Shown here: one piece after another, positions 32,010 through 43,243 of the stretch
How the letters are laid out: each line of letters begins with the position of its first letter
How positions within the stretch are numbered: position 1 is the first letter of the stretch
NCBI RefSeq assembly: GCF_014648475.1
Contig: NZ_BMRE01000011.1
Location: 62,001 to 126,000 of the forward strand
DNA: 64,000 bases
Origin: Lentzea flava
GTDB lineage: Bacteria > Actinomycetota > Actinomycetes > Mycobacteriales > Pseudonocardiaceae
Reading direction: 5' to 3'
Translations under genes and position numbers: made by a program
The notes under the pieces: generated by a model
What the model was told of the DNA's origin: nothing
Databases searched by the model: none
What the model saw: only the letters and a program-made list of their open reading frames with translations

Positions 32010-33248
32010 GTGAGCAGCGATTATGTTCCTCGCCTCACCGACCAGCTCATCGGTGACCTGCTGGCCGACTTCCCCGCTCTTCTCGTGCTCGGTCCACGCG
32101 CTGTCGGCAAGACCACGACTGCGGCTCGGCATGCGCGCACGATCCTCCGCCTTGATCAACCGAGGGTGGCGGCGGCGCTCGAAGCCGATCCCGACGCGGC
32201 ATTGCTGAACCTGGAGGAACCGGTCCTGATCGACGAGTGGCAGCTCGTGCCGTCCGTGCTCGGCGCGATCAAACGCTCTGTCGACGCCGACAGCTCGCCA
32301 GGCCGGTTCATCATCACCGGATCGGTGCACGGCGATCTGGACCATCAGACCTGGCCTGGCACCGGACGCCTGCTGCGGGTCGACATGTCGGGTCTGACCG
32401 TGCGGGAACTCGACCGGCGACCGCTCGACACCTCACCGTTCCTCGATCGAGTGCGCACCGGCACGTTCAGCAGTCCGGCCGATGCTCCTGATCTCCGCGG
32501 CTACCTGGATCTGGCTGTACGCGGTGGTTTTCCGCAGCTGGCGCTGCGCGACTCCGAACAGGGTCGCCGTCGTTGGGCTCGCACCTACTTGGACGAACTG
32601 TTCACCCGCGATGTCGAGCAACTCGACGGTGGCCGGGCACCCAGGTTGCTGCGCAGATACTTCCAGACGTTCGCCGCGAACACCTCGGGTGTCGTCACCG
32701 ACAAGACGATCTTCGAGGCGGCCGGGGTTTCGAGAAACACCGCCATCGCCTACGAGAAGCTCCTGAGCGACCTCTACATCGTCGACATCGTGCCCGCTTG
32801 GCACACCAACCGGTTGAAGCGACTGGTGAAGCTGCCGAAGCGGTACGTCGTCGACACCGGGCTGGTGAGCGCGGCGCTCGGCGTCGGCGTCGACGCCGTC
32901 ATGCTCGACGGCGACCTCATCGGCCGGCTGCTCGACACGTTCGTCGCGGCTCAACTGCGCGCTGAACTCCAGCTCGGCGAACGGGATGCCGTGCTGTACC
33001 ACCTGCGGGACGCGAACGGGTCCCGTGAGGTGGATCTGCTGATCGAGTTCGACGACGGGCGCGTGATCGCCTGCGAGATCAAGGCCACCGGCGCGCCGCG
33101 CAAGGAACACGCCAAGCACCTCACCTGGCTGCGCGACGAACTCGGCGACAGGTTCGTCGCCGGCATCGTCTTCCACACGGGTCCGCGGATGTTCCAGCTC
33201 GACGAGCGGGTGTCAGCTGTGCCGATCTGCGCGATCTGGCACAGCTGA
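32010..33248 (+). CDS. AAA_14 ATPase with DUF4143 domain
   Basis: 412 residues. N-terminal AAA+ domain: Walker A LVLGPRAVGKTTTAARHART (about 24-43), Walker B EPVLIDEWQLVPSVLGAIKR, sensor RFIITGSVHGD. The C-terminal DUF4143 part (about 190-390) ends in a PD-(D/E)xK-like block: SREVDLLIEFDDGRVIACEI followed by KATG. Such proteins are very common, often horizontally acquired, and of uncertain role; nuclease or toxin-like functions have been suggested. The helix-turn-helix-like TDKTIFEAAGVSRNTAIAYE is typical. Start GTG 32010. The gene and its AT-rich upstream region look like an insertion between atpB and rnj. Confidence 0.9.
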   Translation: MSSDYVPRLTDQLIGDLLADFPALLVLGPRAVGKTTTAARHARTILRLDQPRVAAALEADPDAALLNLEEPVLIDEWQLVPSVLGAIKRSVDADSSPGRFIITGSVHGDLDHQTWPGTGRLLRVDMSGLTVRELDRRPLDTSPFLDRVRTGTFSSPADAPDLRGYLDLAVRGGFPQLALRDSEQGRRRWARTYLDELFTRDVEQLDGGRAPRLLRRYFQTFAANTSGVVTDKTIFEAAGVSRNTAIAYEKLLSDLYIVDIVPAWHTNRLKRLVKLPKRYVVDTGLVSAALGVGVDAVMLDGDLIGRLLDTFVAAQLRAELQLGERDAVLYHLRDANGSREVDLLIEFDDGRVIACEIKATGAPRKEHAKHLTWLRDELGDRFVAGIVFHTGPRMFQLDERVSAVPICAIWHS

Positions 33249-33255
33249 CCCGAAC

Positions 33256-35837
<2,582 letters not shown>

Positions 35838-35847
35838 CTACCCGAGG

Positions 35848-36459
35848 TCAGACACTTCGGTTCAACGACCGCACGCGTTCGACCGCGTCGGCGTCGCCGC
35901 TGTATTCCACGCGGGCCTGGTCACGGCCGAACGCGAGCATCACGAGCTCGGACACCTCACCCGTGATCACCACGCCGTTCGCCCCCGGTTTGGCGACGAC
36001 GTGCTCACCGTCGGGCCGCACCAGCGTCACCCCCACGGGCGACGACTTGTACGTCATGCGCGCCGTGAACGGCAGCAGCTTCCACAGCACCTTCTCGCGA
36101 CGGGCGTCGTACGGCCGCGGCTCCCAGCCCGGCTGTGCGCGGCGTACGTCCTCGTGATGCACGAAGTACTCGCCCGTGTTGATGAGGTCGTCGACCGGCT
36201 GGATCCAGAACGGAGGCGTGCGCACGAGGTCGAGGAGCTCGCTCCAGGCCTTGTGCGTGTAGTCCTCCTGGACCTTCTCCGTCCACTTCGCGAAGCCCGG
36301 CAGCACGATGCCCGGCGCGGTGTCCGGGCGTCGCTCGCGGATCGCGAGGTGGGCGGCGAGGTCTTTGGTCAGCCACGTGCCGCACAACGTGGGCGCGTCG
36401 GGGCCGAGCTCGGTCATCAGGTCGACGAGCGCCTTGCGTTCGTCGCGTGCGAGACCCAC
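35848..36459 (-). CDS. TIGR03085 family metal-binding protein (DinB-like fold)
   Basis: 203 residues. Actinobacterial family related to mycothiol-dependent maleylpyruvate isomerases. Seen: KALVDLMTELGPDAPTLCGT, WLTKDLAAHLAIRERRPDT with the first metal His, and NTGEYFVHHEDVRRAQPGWE with the HxxE-type metal ligands. The C-terminal half (YKSSPVGVTLVRPDGEHVVA, VVITGEVSELVMLAFGRDQA) is the TIGR03085-specific domain. The reaction is unknown; a mycothiol-linked role is inferred from the fold. Lies 19 nt upstream of dapA on the same strand and may be co-transcribed with it. Confidence 0.88.
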   Translation of the reverse strand: MGLARDERKALVDLMTELGPDAPTLCGTWLTKDLAAHLAIRERRPDTAPGIVLPGFAKWTEKVQEDYTHKAWSELLDLVRTPPFWIQPVDDLINTGEYFVHHEDVRRAQPGWEPRPYDARREKVLWKLLPFTARMTYKSSPVGVTLVRPDGEHVVAKPGANGVVITGEVSELVMLAFGRDQARVEYSGDADAVERVRSLNRSV

Positions 36460-36467
36460 ACCTGCTC

Positions 36468-36881
36468 CTAGGACTCGTTCGGCTGGTAGCAGCTGCTGAA
36501 ACCGTTCGGCTTGGCCGAGGAGTCCGCCAGCAGCTTGACCACCTGGTCGCGGTTCAGGTTCTCCGGATAGCCGGGCCAGTCCGGTTCCTGTCCGTTGACG
36601 TGCAGTTCGTCCAACCAGTATCCCGACTGACCGGAGGTCTTGGCGAACTCCAGGTCACAGCCCTTCACCCGCACGATCACCTCGATGGTGCTCTCCGAGG
36701 ACTTGATCGTGCGCTTGCCGACCTTCTTGGACTTCTTCGACTTCTCCGTGCTGGGCTCGCCGATGTTGGTGAAGCCGGCGGCCTTGAGCTCGGCGACGAA
36801 CTTGTCCTCGCTGCTGGTGCAGGCGGGCAGGGCGGCCGCGCAGCCGAGGACCAGCAGGGCCGGGAGGATCCTTCGCTTCAC
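36468..36881 (-). CDS. lipoprotein of unknown function
   Basis: 137 residues. Lipoprotein signal peptide: VKRRILPALLVLGCAAALPA then Cys, lipobox LPAC at about residues 18-21. The mature part is small, Lys/Ser-rich in the middle (EKSKKSKKVGKRTIKSSEST) and has two further Cys (GCDLEF and SSCYQP) that could form a disulfide. Start GTG 36881, 3 nt after the kinase stop; the longer open frame is antisense noise. The same paired arrangement and the extracellular domains of both suggest that it works with the upstream Ser/Thr kinase. Confidence 0.75.
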   Translation of the reverse strand: MKRRILPALLVLGCAAALPACTSSEDKFVAELKAAGFTNIGEPSTEKSKKSKKVGKRTIKSSESTIEVIVRVKGCDLEFAKTSGQSGYWLDELHVNGQEPDWPGYPENLNRDQVVKLLADSSAKPNGFSSCYQPNES

Positions 36882-36883
36882 CG

Positions 36884-38326
36884 TCAGTTGTCCTTCTTCG
36901 CGCTGATCGTGCCGGTGAGCGGGCTGCCGTCCTTCTTGGCCGCCACGCAGTAGATGCGGCGTTCCGCGCTGTCGTTCTTGTCCTTCTTCCACGCCGTCTC
37001 GGTGGGGACCAGCGTGGTGAGCTTGAGCTTGCCGCCGTCCTTGACCCACTGCGACTTCAGGGTCAGTTCACAGCGGGCGACGCCGAGGCTCTTCAGCGCG
37101 TCGAGGCCGGGGTAGGCCGCGTCCGGCAGGCTCGACGTCACCGGCAGCGTCTCGACCACGTCGAACACCTCGAAGTCGTGCGGCTTGTCGCACTCCTCGC
37201 GCGTGTCCGAGTCGAGCTGCTTGGTCGGCGCCACCTGGCCGTTGCCGCACACGTTCTCGGAGAGCCCGAAGACCGGGACCTCGCCGCCCTCGCCGTAGGT
37301 CAGCGTGTCGCTGTTGCCGCTGCCCGGCGTCGTGAACCAGCTGTGCGCGTAGATGCCGCCGGTGAACGCGGCCGCCGCGATGGCGACGGCACCGACGATC
37401 GCGAGGATGCGGTTGCGCTTCTTCTTCGCCGGATCGACGGCACGGGTCTGCTGGTACTGCTGGGTCTGGGCAGGCGGGATGCCGGTGGGCGGCGTCGGCT
37501 GGTTGCCGATGCTCGACAGCATCGCGCGGGCCTGCGGGCCGGACAGCCGCGCGTTCGGGTCGGCGATCAGCAGACCGGTGATCACGGCGCTCAGCACGCC
37601 CGTCGCACGGGTCAGCCGCGGGGTCTCGCTCATGATCGCGTGCAACGTCGACGCCGTGGACGAGCGCTCGAACGGGCTCCAGCCCTCGACGGCGTAGCAG
37701 AGCGTCGCGCCCAACGCCCACAGGTCGGACGCGGGACCCGCCTCGTGGCCGTGGATGCGCTCGGGCGCCATGTACGCGGGCGAGCCGATGAGGCTCCCGC
37801 TGGTCGTCAGGCGCGGGTCGTCGACGGCCTGGGCGATGCCGAAGTCGGTGAGCTTGAGCTTGCCGTCCGGGCGGACCATCAGGTTGCCGGGCTTGACGTC
37901 GCGGTGCACGATCCCCGCCGCGTGCGCGGCCTCCAGCGCGGACAACGCCTGCAGCGCGATCGACACGACCTGGTTCTGCGGCATCGGGCCGTGGGCGCTG
38001 ATCAACGTCGACAGCGTCGCCGCCTCGACCAGCTCCATGATGATGTACGTCGTGCCGTTCTCGTTGATCGCGTCGTACACGGTCACGATGGACGGGTCGT
38101 TGAGCTTGCCCGCGGTGCGCGCCTCACGCAGAGCGCGCTCTTCGAGCACACGGCGTTCCTCGTGCGCGATGCCGTCGGGCAGATGCAGTTCCTTGATCGC
38201 GACGAAGCGGCCGATGTGGCGGTCCTGCGCACGCCACACGATGCCCATCCCGCCGCGGCCGAGCTCGGCCACCAGGGCGTACCTGCCGGCGATGACGCGC
38301 GGTTCGACTGCCTGTCCGTGCAACAT
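36884..38326 (-). CDS. membrane-anchored Ser/Thr protein kinase (PknB-like)
   Basis: 480 residues. Kinase domain (about 12-270): glycine loop AELGRGGMGIVWRA, catalytic Lys in VAIKELHL, catalytic loop GIVHRDVKPGNLMV, DFG in LKLTDFGIAQAV, and APE in AYMAPERIHG. A Gln/Pro-rich juxtamembrane stretch and KKKRN precede one membrane helix (LAIVGAVAIAAAAFTGGIYA), followed by an extracellular domain of about 150 residues with four Cys (NVCGNG, EECDKPH, RCELTL, IYCVAA). No PASTA repeats. It probably senses an envelope signal. The lipoprotein downstream is likely a partner. Confidence 0.93.
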   Translation of the reverse strand: MLHGQAVEPRVIAGRYALVAELGRGGMGIVWRAQDRHIGRFVAIKELHLPDGIAHEERRVLEERALREARTAGKLNDPSIVTVYDAINENGTTYIIMELVEAATLSTLISAHGPMPQNQVVSIALQALSALEAAHAAGIVHRDVKPGNLMVRPDGKLKLTDFGIAQAVDDPRLTTSGSLIGSPAYMAPERIHGHEAGPASDLWALGATLCYAVEGWSPFERSSTASTLHAIMSETPRLTRATGVLSAVITGLLIADPNARLSGPQARAMLSSIGNQPTPPTGIPPAQTQQYQQTRAVDPAKKKRNRILAIVGAVAIAAAAFTGGIYAHSWFTTPGSGNSDTLTYGEGGEVPVFGLSENVCGNGQVAPTKQLDSDTREECDKPHDFEVFDVVETLPVTSSLPDAAYPGLDALKSLGVARCELTLKSQWVKDGGKLKLTTLVPTETAWKKDKNDSAERRIYCVAAKKDGSPLTGTISAKKDN

Positions 38327-38394
38327 GCGCTCCTACCGAGGATGAACCGGGGGCGTTGACGGTACTTCAGACCCGCCACACGCAGGATCGGTTC

Positions 38395-38796
38395 CTAGAC
38401 TTCCGGCGCTACAACCAGTTCGTGACCTGCGGCACGCAACGCCAGCACCGCACGGCCGAGGTCGCTGTGCTTCACGAGCAGGTGGTCGGTGTCGTAAGTG
38501 GACAGCGCGAACAGCGAGACGCCCGCGGCCGCCAGTTCACCCGCCAGCGCGGCCATGATGCCGGTGAGCGTGAACTCCAGCGGCCCGCGCACGGTGAGCA
38601 GCCGCCAGCCCTTCTCGGCGTCGTCGCCAGGCATGGCGAACGACGAGGGCGCGATGATCGACAACTCGTCCGGGGTCCTGGTCACGGAGACCAGCGCGTC
38701 GGTCAGGTCCAGCAGCCCGGCGGGGAGCGGGGCGTCCGCTGCCAGGCGCGTGACCGTGTACTCGCCGGGGCGGACGTCCACGATGAGCCGCTTCAT
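38395..38796 (-). CDS. ACT domain protein
   Basis: 133 residues. Two ACT-like units: an N-terminal half with VDVRPGEYTVTRLAADAPLP and SVTRTPDELSIIAPSS, and a C-terminal half GPLEFTLTGIMAALAGELAA then GVSLFALSTYDTDHLLVKHS. This is the CASTOR/ACT_7-type arrangement of small stand-alone ligand-binding proteins. It presumably binds an amino acid; ligand unknown. Start ATG 38796, 5 nt after the thyX stop on the same strand, so part of the thyX operon. Confidence 0.85.
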   Translation of the reverse strand: MKRLIVDVRPGEYTVTRLAADAPLPAGLLDLTDALVSVTRTPDELSIIAPSSFAMPGDDAEKGWRLLTVRGPLEFTLTGIMAALAGELAAAGVSLFALSTYDTDHLLVKHSDLGRAVLALRAAGHELVVAPEV

Positions 38797-38801
38797 GGGC
38801 G

Positions 38802-39506
38802 TCAGCCTTCAACCACCAGTGGGCTTGAAGCAACTTCTGTGCCGTCCGGGAGTGTCGAGATCACGAAGTCGGCGAACGCGTTCGGCGCGGCCTTCGTCAG
38901 TTCACGCAGGCAGGCGACGGCCAGCTCACGCAGTTCGACGTTGATGTGCTCGGTCGCGCGCATCGCGATGAAGTGCCGCCACGACCGGTAGTTGCCCGTC
39001 ACGACGATCTCGGTGCCGGTGGCGTTGGGCAGCACCGACCTGGCGATCTGCCGCGCACGACGGCCGTTGACCGTCTTCTCCAGGCTCCGCACCAGGTCCT
39101 CGTACGCCTTGAGGCTCGCCTCGGTCGCGGCCACGAACCTGGCGTGCAGCTCGGGGTCGTTCCTGATGAGCTCCGGCTCGACGACGTCGGTCGGGTCGGT
39201 GCGCTGGGAGAGCTGCGAGTACGAGAAGTGCCGGTGCCGGATCAGCTCGTGGGTGAGCGAGCGGGGCAGCTCGGTCAGGTAGAGCGTCGCGCTGCCGTGC
39301 TCGAACGCGGCGAGGTGCCCGACGTCGAGCAGGTGGTGCAGGAACGTCGCGTTGGTGTTCGTCATGGGGTTCGAGCGGTCCCACGACTGGTAGCAGGCCC
39401 GGCCGGCGAACTCGACGAGCGCCGCGCCGCCGTCCGCGTCGGTCGTCCAGGGCACGTCGTCCGGCGGGATGAACTCGGTTTTCGCCACCAAGCGCACTCT
39501 CGGCAT
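38802..39506 (-). CDS. thyX: FAD-dependent thymidylate synthase
   Basis: About 234 residues. Makes dTMP from dUMP using methylene-tetrahydrofolate, NADPH and FAD. The ThyX signature [13 protein letters not shown] (RHRxxSxxxxSxR) is intact, and [20 protein letters not shown] supplies the substrate arginines. Start ATG 39506 fits [18 protein letters not shown] 39518 is an alternative. A TAATGT hexamer 8 nt upstream suggests a leaderless or near-leaderless message. The dapB-thyX-dapA order is conserved in actinobacteria, here widened by insertions. Divergent from the HicB-like gene. Confidence 0.95.
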   Translation of the reverse strand: MPRVRLVAKTEFIPPDDVPWTTDADGGAALVEFAGRACYQSWDRSNPMTNTNATFLHHLLDVGHLAAFEHGSATLYLTELPRSLTHELIRHRHFSYSQLSQRTDPTDVVEPELIRNDPELHARFVAATEASLKAYEDLVRSLEKTVNGRRARQIARSVLPNATGTEIVVTGNYRSWRHFIAMRATEHINVELRELAVACLRELTKAAPNAFADFVISTLPDGTEVASSPLVVEG

Positions 39507-39563
39507 AGCCCGGGACATTATCTGACGGTTGCGCGACACCAGACGTGACGTCATAGTGGTGTC

Positions 39564-40067
39564 ATGGATCTGTCGCCGTACATCGCGTCACTGCGCGAGG
39601 ACCTGGCGACGGCCGCCTCAGCGGGGGACGAGAACACCCGTCGAACGGCCGCCGCGTTGTCCGCAGCGCTCGAGCCAGCCGCGCGACTGGCAATCATGAA
39701 CGCACTGTCGGACCTGGCCGCGGAGGTCACCGCCTCCCTGGAAGGCCAGGTCGTGGAGGTTCGCCTGGCGGGCAGGGACGTCCAGGTGGTCGTCACCGGG
39801 TCCGCAGAACCGGAGCCGGAGCCCGCACCGAGCCAGGAGGTCCCGATGGGTGACGCCACCGGTGACATCAGCCGCATCACGCTGCGCATGATCAACGAGT
39901 TGAAGGCGAAGGCCGAGGCCGCCGCAGCCGCCCAGGGCGTGTCGCTGAACTCGTTCATCCAGCAGGCCGTCGGGGGCGCGGTGCACGGCAAGCACAGGCA
40001 TCAGCACAAGGGGTGGAGCGGAAACGCGGGCTCCGGCTCACGCGTCCGCGGATGGGTGCAGGGGTGA
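39564..40067 (+). CDS. HicB-like/ribbon-helix-helix protein
   Basis: 167 residues. N-terminal ~65 residues helical ([20 protein letters not shown]), a middle beta-like segment ([20 protein letters not shown]), an acidic Pro-rich linker, and a C-terminal DNA-binding unit [20 protein letters not shown] then [16 protein letters not shown], the HicB/Arc-type fold. No HicA toxin is adjacent; the next gene is a DUF4097 protein joined by a GTGA overlap. This pair recurs in actinomycetes, so a toxin-antitoxin reading is not supported here. It more likely regulates the pair. Confidence 0.75.
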   Translation: MDLSPYIASLREDLATAASAGDENTRRTAAALSAALEPAARLAIMNALSDLAAEVTASLEGQVVEVRLAGRDVQVVVTGSAEPEPEPAPSQEVPMGDATGDISRITLRMINELKAKAEAAAAAQGVSLNSFIQQAVGGAVHGKHRHQHKGWSGNAGSGSRVRGWVQG

Positions 40068-40972
40068 GCGAAGTGACCGAACAGAGCGAACCAGCGGGTG
40101 TGGTGCGTCAGCAGAGCTTCGAGTTCGCGGGCATCGCCGAGATCGACATCTCGCTGCTCAGCGGCCGGGTGCAGGTGCACCTGACCGACGAGCCGGGCGT
40201 GCACGTCGAGGTGCGGCACGATCCGACCGCGGCCAACTCGTGGACCGAGGGCCTGTCCAGCGTGCTGAGCTGGGTCAGCGGCCAGTTCGGCCCGGACAAG
40301 GGCGCTCCCGCGGCGGGCCCGGAGGAGGCCGTCCGGGAGGCCCGCGTGGAACTGCTGGGCAACCGATTGCGCATCGAGTCGTCGAAGGCGCTGCCGTTGC
40401 GCGCGGTGCCGCTGTCCGTGGTCGTGACAGCACCAGTGGGGTCACATGTGACGTCACGGACCGGCGCGGCTGACGTCGTCGTGACCGGCGGCGCGGGCCG
40501 CCTCGATCTGAACACCGGCACGGGCACCGTGTCGGCGGATCGGGCGACCGGCGAGGTCAAGGTGAACTCGGGCGCCGGCACCGTCCGGCTGGGCACGATG
40601 CTCGCGGGGCTGAAGGCCAAGACCGGCAGCGGCGACGTCGAGGTGTCGTCGCTCGGCGGCAACGCCACGTTGATCACCGGGACCGGCGACGTGTGGCTGG
40701 GCGCGGTGCAGGGCAACGTCCAGGTCCGCACCGGCAGCGGCGAGCTGACCGTGGCCGACGCGGCGTCCGGCGACATCCAGCTCGGCACCGGCTCGGGCAA
40801 CATCCGCGTCGGCATCCGCCAGGGCACGCTCGCGCGCATCGACCTGGTGTCCACGTCCGGCACCGCCCGCAGCGACTTCGACGTGTCGTCCGAGCCGCTC
40901 GGCGACGCCGCGCTGAAGGTCACGGGCCGCACTGGCAGCGGCAACGCGCTGGTGACCGCCGCCGCGAACTGA
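40064..40972 (+). CDS. DUF4097 family beta-strand repeat protein
   Basis: 302 residues. After an N-terminal domain (FEFAGIAEIDISLLSGRVQV) the protein is a right-handed beta-solenoid-like array: repeated GTGTV, GAGTV, GSGDV, GTGDV, GSGEL, GSGNI, GSGNA at about 20-residue spacing. No signal peptide or lipobox, so cytoplasmic. Function of DUF4097 proteins is unclear; many sit near envelope-stress or sigma-factor regulators. Start GTG 40064 overlaps the stop of the HicB-like gene. Confidence 0.87.
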   Translation: MSEVTEQSEPAGVVRQQSFEFAGIAEIDISLLSGRVQVHLTDEPGVHVEVRHDPTAANSWTEGLSSVLSWVSGQFGPDKGAPAAGPEEAVREARVELLGNRLRIESSKALPLRAVPLSVVVTAPVGSHVTSRTGAADVVVTGGAGRLDLNTGTGTVSADRATGEVKVNSGAGTVRLGTMLAGLKAKTGSGDVEVSSLGGNATLITGTGDVWLGAVQGNVQVRTGSGELTVADAASGDIQLGTGSGNIRVGIRQGTLARIDLVSTSGTARSDFDVSSEPLGDAALKVTGRTGSGNALVTAAAN

Positions 40973-41003
40973 CCGGGGGGTCGGAGGAGGACGGCGTCCC
41001 CGG

Positions 41004-41498
41004 TCAGGGCTCCTGGAACGGTTTGGAGCCGCCGGGGACGTCGTCGGGGAAGATCGGGCAGCGGATCTCGCCGGTCAGGAACTTCCTGGTGAAGCTCGAA
41101 AAGCTCCCGTCGTACGACCAGCTCTGCCGCAGGTCGGTGATCACCACGGTCCACTCGTCGGGCTCGCCGCGGGTGTACCAGAGGCAGTGCTCGCCGCCCA
41201 GCGTCGTGCCCCACGGCAGCAGACCGGGTACGTCGGGGTGCACGCGCAGACCCGGTTGCCTGCGCAGCGCGCGCAGGATCTTGGGAGCCTGCGCCATCCA
41301 GTTCATGAACGCGGCACGGGCCGTGGGGTGCAGGATCCGGACGTAGCCACCCACCACGAGCGGCGGATAGGCCTCGGCGAGGTGCACGTAGTCGCTCGGC
41401 AACGACGTGCCGGCCCGTGCCTTCACCGCGTCCCAGTCGACCGGGTCCGGACGCCGTTCCGGCGCACCCAGCAGATCGATCCACTCGTCAGGCGGCAC
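41004..41498 (-). CDS. SMI1/KNR4 (SUKH) family protein
   Basis: 164 residues. SUKH-like features: DWDAVKARAGTSLPSDYVHL near the N terminus, YPPLVVGGYVRILHP, PGLLPWGTTLGGEHCLWYTR, and VVITDLRQSWSYDGSFSSFT. In bacteria SUKH proteins often serve as immunity factors to nuclease or deaminase toxins, but stand-alone copies are common in actinomycetes and no toxin gene is adjacent. Start GTG 41498 with CGGAGGTGAG upstream. Confidence 0.8.
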   Translation of the reverse strand: MPPDEWIDLLGAPERRPDPVDWDAVKARAGTSLPSDYVHLAEAYPPLVVGGYVRILHPTARAAFMNWMAQAPKILRALRRQPGLRVHPDVPGLLPWGTTLGGEHCLWYTRGEPDEWTVVITDLRQSWSYDGSFSSFTRKFLTGEIRCPIFPDDVPGGSKPFQEP

Positions 41499-41516
41499 CG
41501 CTCACCTCCGTGACCC

Positions 41517-42125
41517 TCAAGCATCGCCTGCGGCACTCGGGATTCGGTTGTACCGCAGTCCAGCGATGACCAGTGAGACGACGGCGTCGAACGCGTCCTG
41601 AATGTGAGGATCGCCCCACTCCTGGGCGTGCGCCGGGTGGTGGAACCTGTCGGTCGCGTCCCACACCGCCTGCGCCGTCCGATCGACGTCGTCGGTCACG
41701 AACTCCTGGGTTTCCACTCCCGCCGAAATGATGCGCGCGAGCTGACCCACCAGGTGCTCGACGTGGTACTCGGGAATGCCGCGACTCTCCCTGACCAGCA
41801 CCAGGTACGTCGCGAACAACTCGGGTTCGTCGACGTGCGAGAGCTTCTTGCGGTCGAAGAGCTTCTGCAGCCAGGCCCTGAGCATCTCGGCGGCGGTGAG
41901 GCCCTGGTCGAACGCCGGTTCCATCGCCAGGTGCTGCGCGTCGAGCCAGCGCCGCGTCACGGCCTCCCGCAACGCGGCCTTCGTCGGGAAGTGGCGGTAG
42001 ACGCTGCCGTGGCTGACCCCGAGCGCCTTGGCGACGTCGACCACCGTCGCCTTGGCAGGGCCGTACCGTCGCAGCACCTCTTCGGTCGCCGCGAGGATCG
42101 CCTCCGACGTCAACGCCTCCGCCAC
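41517..42125 (-). CDS. TetR-family transcriptional regulator
   Basis: 202 residues. N-terminal TetR helix-turn-helix: SEAILAATEEVLRRYGPAKA, TVVDVAKALGVSHGSVYRHF then PTKAALREAV. The C-terminal ligand domain is helical, typical length, no specific ligand motif. Start GTG 42125, 4 nt after the stop of the aldo-keto reductase, so the two form an operon. It probably represses the operon via the inverted repeat at 43162-43185. Confidence 0.9.
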   Translation of the reverse strand: MAEALTSEAILAATEEVLRRYGPAKATVVDVAKALGVSHGSVYRHFPTKAALREAVTRRWLDAQHLAMEPAFDQGLTAAEMLRAWLQKLFDRKKLSHVDEPELFATYLVLVRESRGIPEYHVEHLVGQLARIISAGVETQEFVTDDVDRTAQAVWDATDRFHHPAHAQEWGDPHIQDAFDAVVSLVIAGLRYNRIPSAAGDA

Positions 42126-42129
42126 GTAC

Positions 42130-43113
42130 TCACCTCTCGCTGTCCAGGAAGGCCATCATCGCGGCCGGGTACCGAGTGCCCGCAGCGGCCCCAACAGGAA
42201 CAACGGCCTCGATCTCCTGCAATTCCCGTTCGGTGAACGTCACGTCGACAGCCCCGATCGCCTCCTTCAGCCTCGCACGCTTGGTCGTGCCGACGAGAGG
42301 CACCACGTCCTCTCCGCGCGCCGCGACCCACGCGATGGCGAGCTGCGCGACCGTGATGTCCTTGGCCTGCGCGATCTCGTTGAGCTTCGCGACGAGGGCC
42401 TGGTTGCGGGCCAGGTTGTCGCCCTGGAACCGGGGCGTGTGGCCGCGCCAGTCGTCGTCGCCGACGGTGAGCGGCGTGGCCGAGATCAGGCCGCGCGACA
42501 GCACCCCGTAGGCCGTGATGGAGATGCCGAGCTCGCGCGTGGTCTGCAGGATCTCCCGCTCGACGCCGCGCTCCAGCAGGCCGTACTCGATCTGCAGGTC
42601 GACGATCGGGTGGACGGCGTGCGCCCTGCGGATCGTCTCCGCGCCGACCTCGGACAGGCCGATGTGCCGGACGTACCCCTTCTCGACCTGCTCGGCGATG
42701 GCGCCGACGGTGTCCTCGATCGGCACGTCCGGGTCGAGCCGCGCGGGCCGGTAGATGTCGATGTGGTCGGTGCCGAGCCGTTGCAGCGAGTACGCCAGGA
42801 AGTTGGCCACGGCCTGCGGCCTTGTGTCGAACCCGATGAACGCGCCGCTGGCGTCGCGCATCCCGCCGAACTTGACGCTGAGCTGCACCTCGTCGCGACG
42901 GCCCTTGATCGCCTCACTGATCAGCAGTTCGTTGTGCCCCTGACCGTAGAAGTCACCGGTGTCGAGCAACGTGACGCCCGCGTCCATGGCCGCGTGGATC
43001 GTCGCGATGCTCTCTTCGCGGTCGGCCGGACCGTAGGCGTTGGACATGCCCATGCAGCCCAGGCCGATCGCGGACACGACCGGACCGGTGGCTCCGAGCT
43101 GACGCTTCTGCAT
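42130..43113 (-). CDS. aldo/keto reductase
   Basis: 327 residues, TIM-barrel NADPH-dependent reductase. Seen: VSAIGLGCMGMSNAYGPADR, catalytic Asp and Tyr in LLDTGDFYGQGHNEL, Lys in LSVKFGG. The usual catalytic His region reads IYRPARLDPDVPIED, lacking the His of the tetrad, as in one known AKR subgroup, so activity may differ. The NADPH phosphate site is VPLVGTTKRARLKEA. It would reduce aldehydes or ketones; substrate unknown. Operon with the TetR gene, under a palindromic operator. Confidence 0.9.
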   Translation of the reverse strand: MQKRQLGATGPVVSAIGLGCMGMSNAYGPADREESIATIHAAMDAGVTLLDTGDFYGQGHNELLISEAIKGRRDEVQLSVKFGGMRDASGAFIGFDTRPQAVANFLAYSLQRLGTDHIDIYRPARLDPDVPIEDTVGAIAEQVEKGYVRHIGLSEVGAETIRRAHAVHPIVDLQIEYGLLERGVEREILQTTRELGISITAYGVLSRGLISATPLTVGDDDWRGHTPRFQGDNLARNQALVAKLNEIAQAKDITVAQLAIAWVAARGEDVVPLVGTTKRARLKEAIGAVDVTFTERELQEIEAVVPVGAAAGTRYPAAMMAFLDSER

Positions 43114-43161
43114 CTGGAGAACTCCTTCGTCTCTTCGGTGAGATCGAGCGTGCCCGATGGA

Positions 43162-43185
43162 CTGACAGATTTCAATATCTGTCAG
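43162..43185. promoter_or_regulatory. TetR-type operator upstream of aldo-keto reductase
   Basis: Perfect 9-bp arms CTGACAGAT (43162-43170) and ATCTGTCAG (43177-43185) with a 6-bp spacer, 48 bp before the aldo-keto reductase start. Size and symmetry fit a TetR dimer site, and a TetR gene is in the operon. Confidence 0.65.
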
Positions 43186-43204
43186 CAGTCAGTTGTCCGC
43201 AGGA

Positions 43205-43234
43205 TTGACAAAAGCGTTTTGAACGTTCAAAGTT
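43205..43234 (+). promoter_or_regulatory. promoter of the ArsR-SRPBCC operon with internal palindrome
   Basis: TTGACA at 43205-43210; a -10 candidate AAAGTT at 43229-43234 after 18 bp. The spacer holds the 14-bp palindrome TTTGAACGTTCAAA (43218-43231), well placed to be the operator of the ArsR protein encoded directly downstream. Confidence 0.5.
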
Positions 43235-43243
43235 GTTTTTGCG

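Noticed and set aside
39564..40972. HicAB toxin-antitoxin system
   Set aside because: Only a HicB-like protein; the partner is a DUF4097 beta-repeat protein, not a HicA toxin.
41004..41498. Immunity gene of a polymorphic toxin
   Set aside because: SUKH domain is present but no toxin gene or secretion signal is near.
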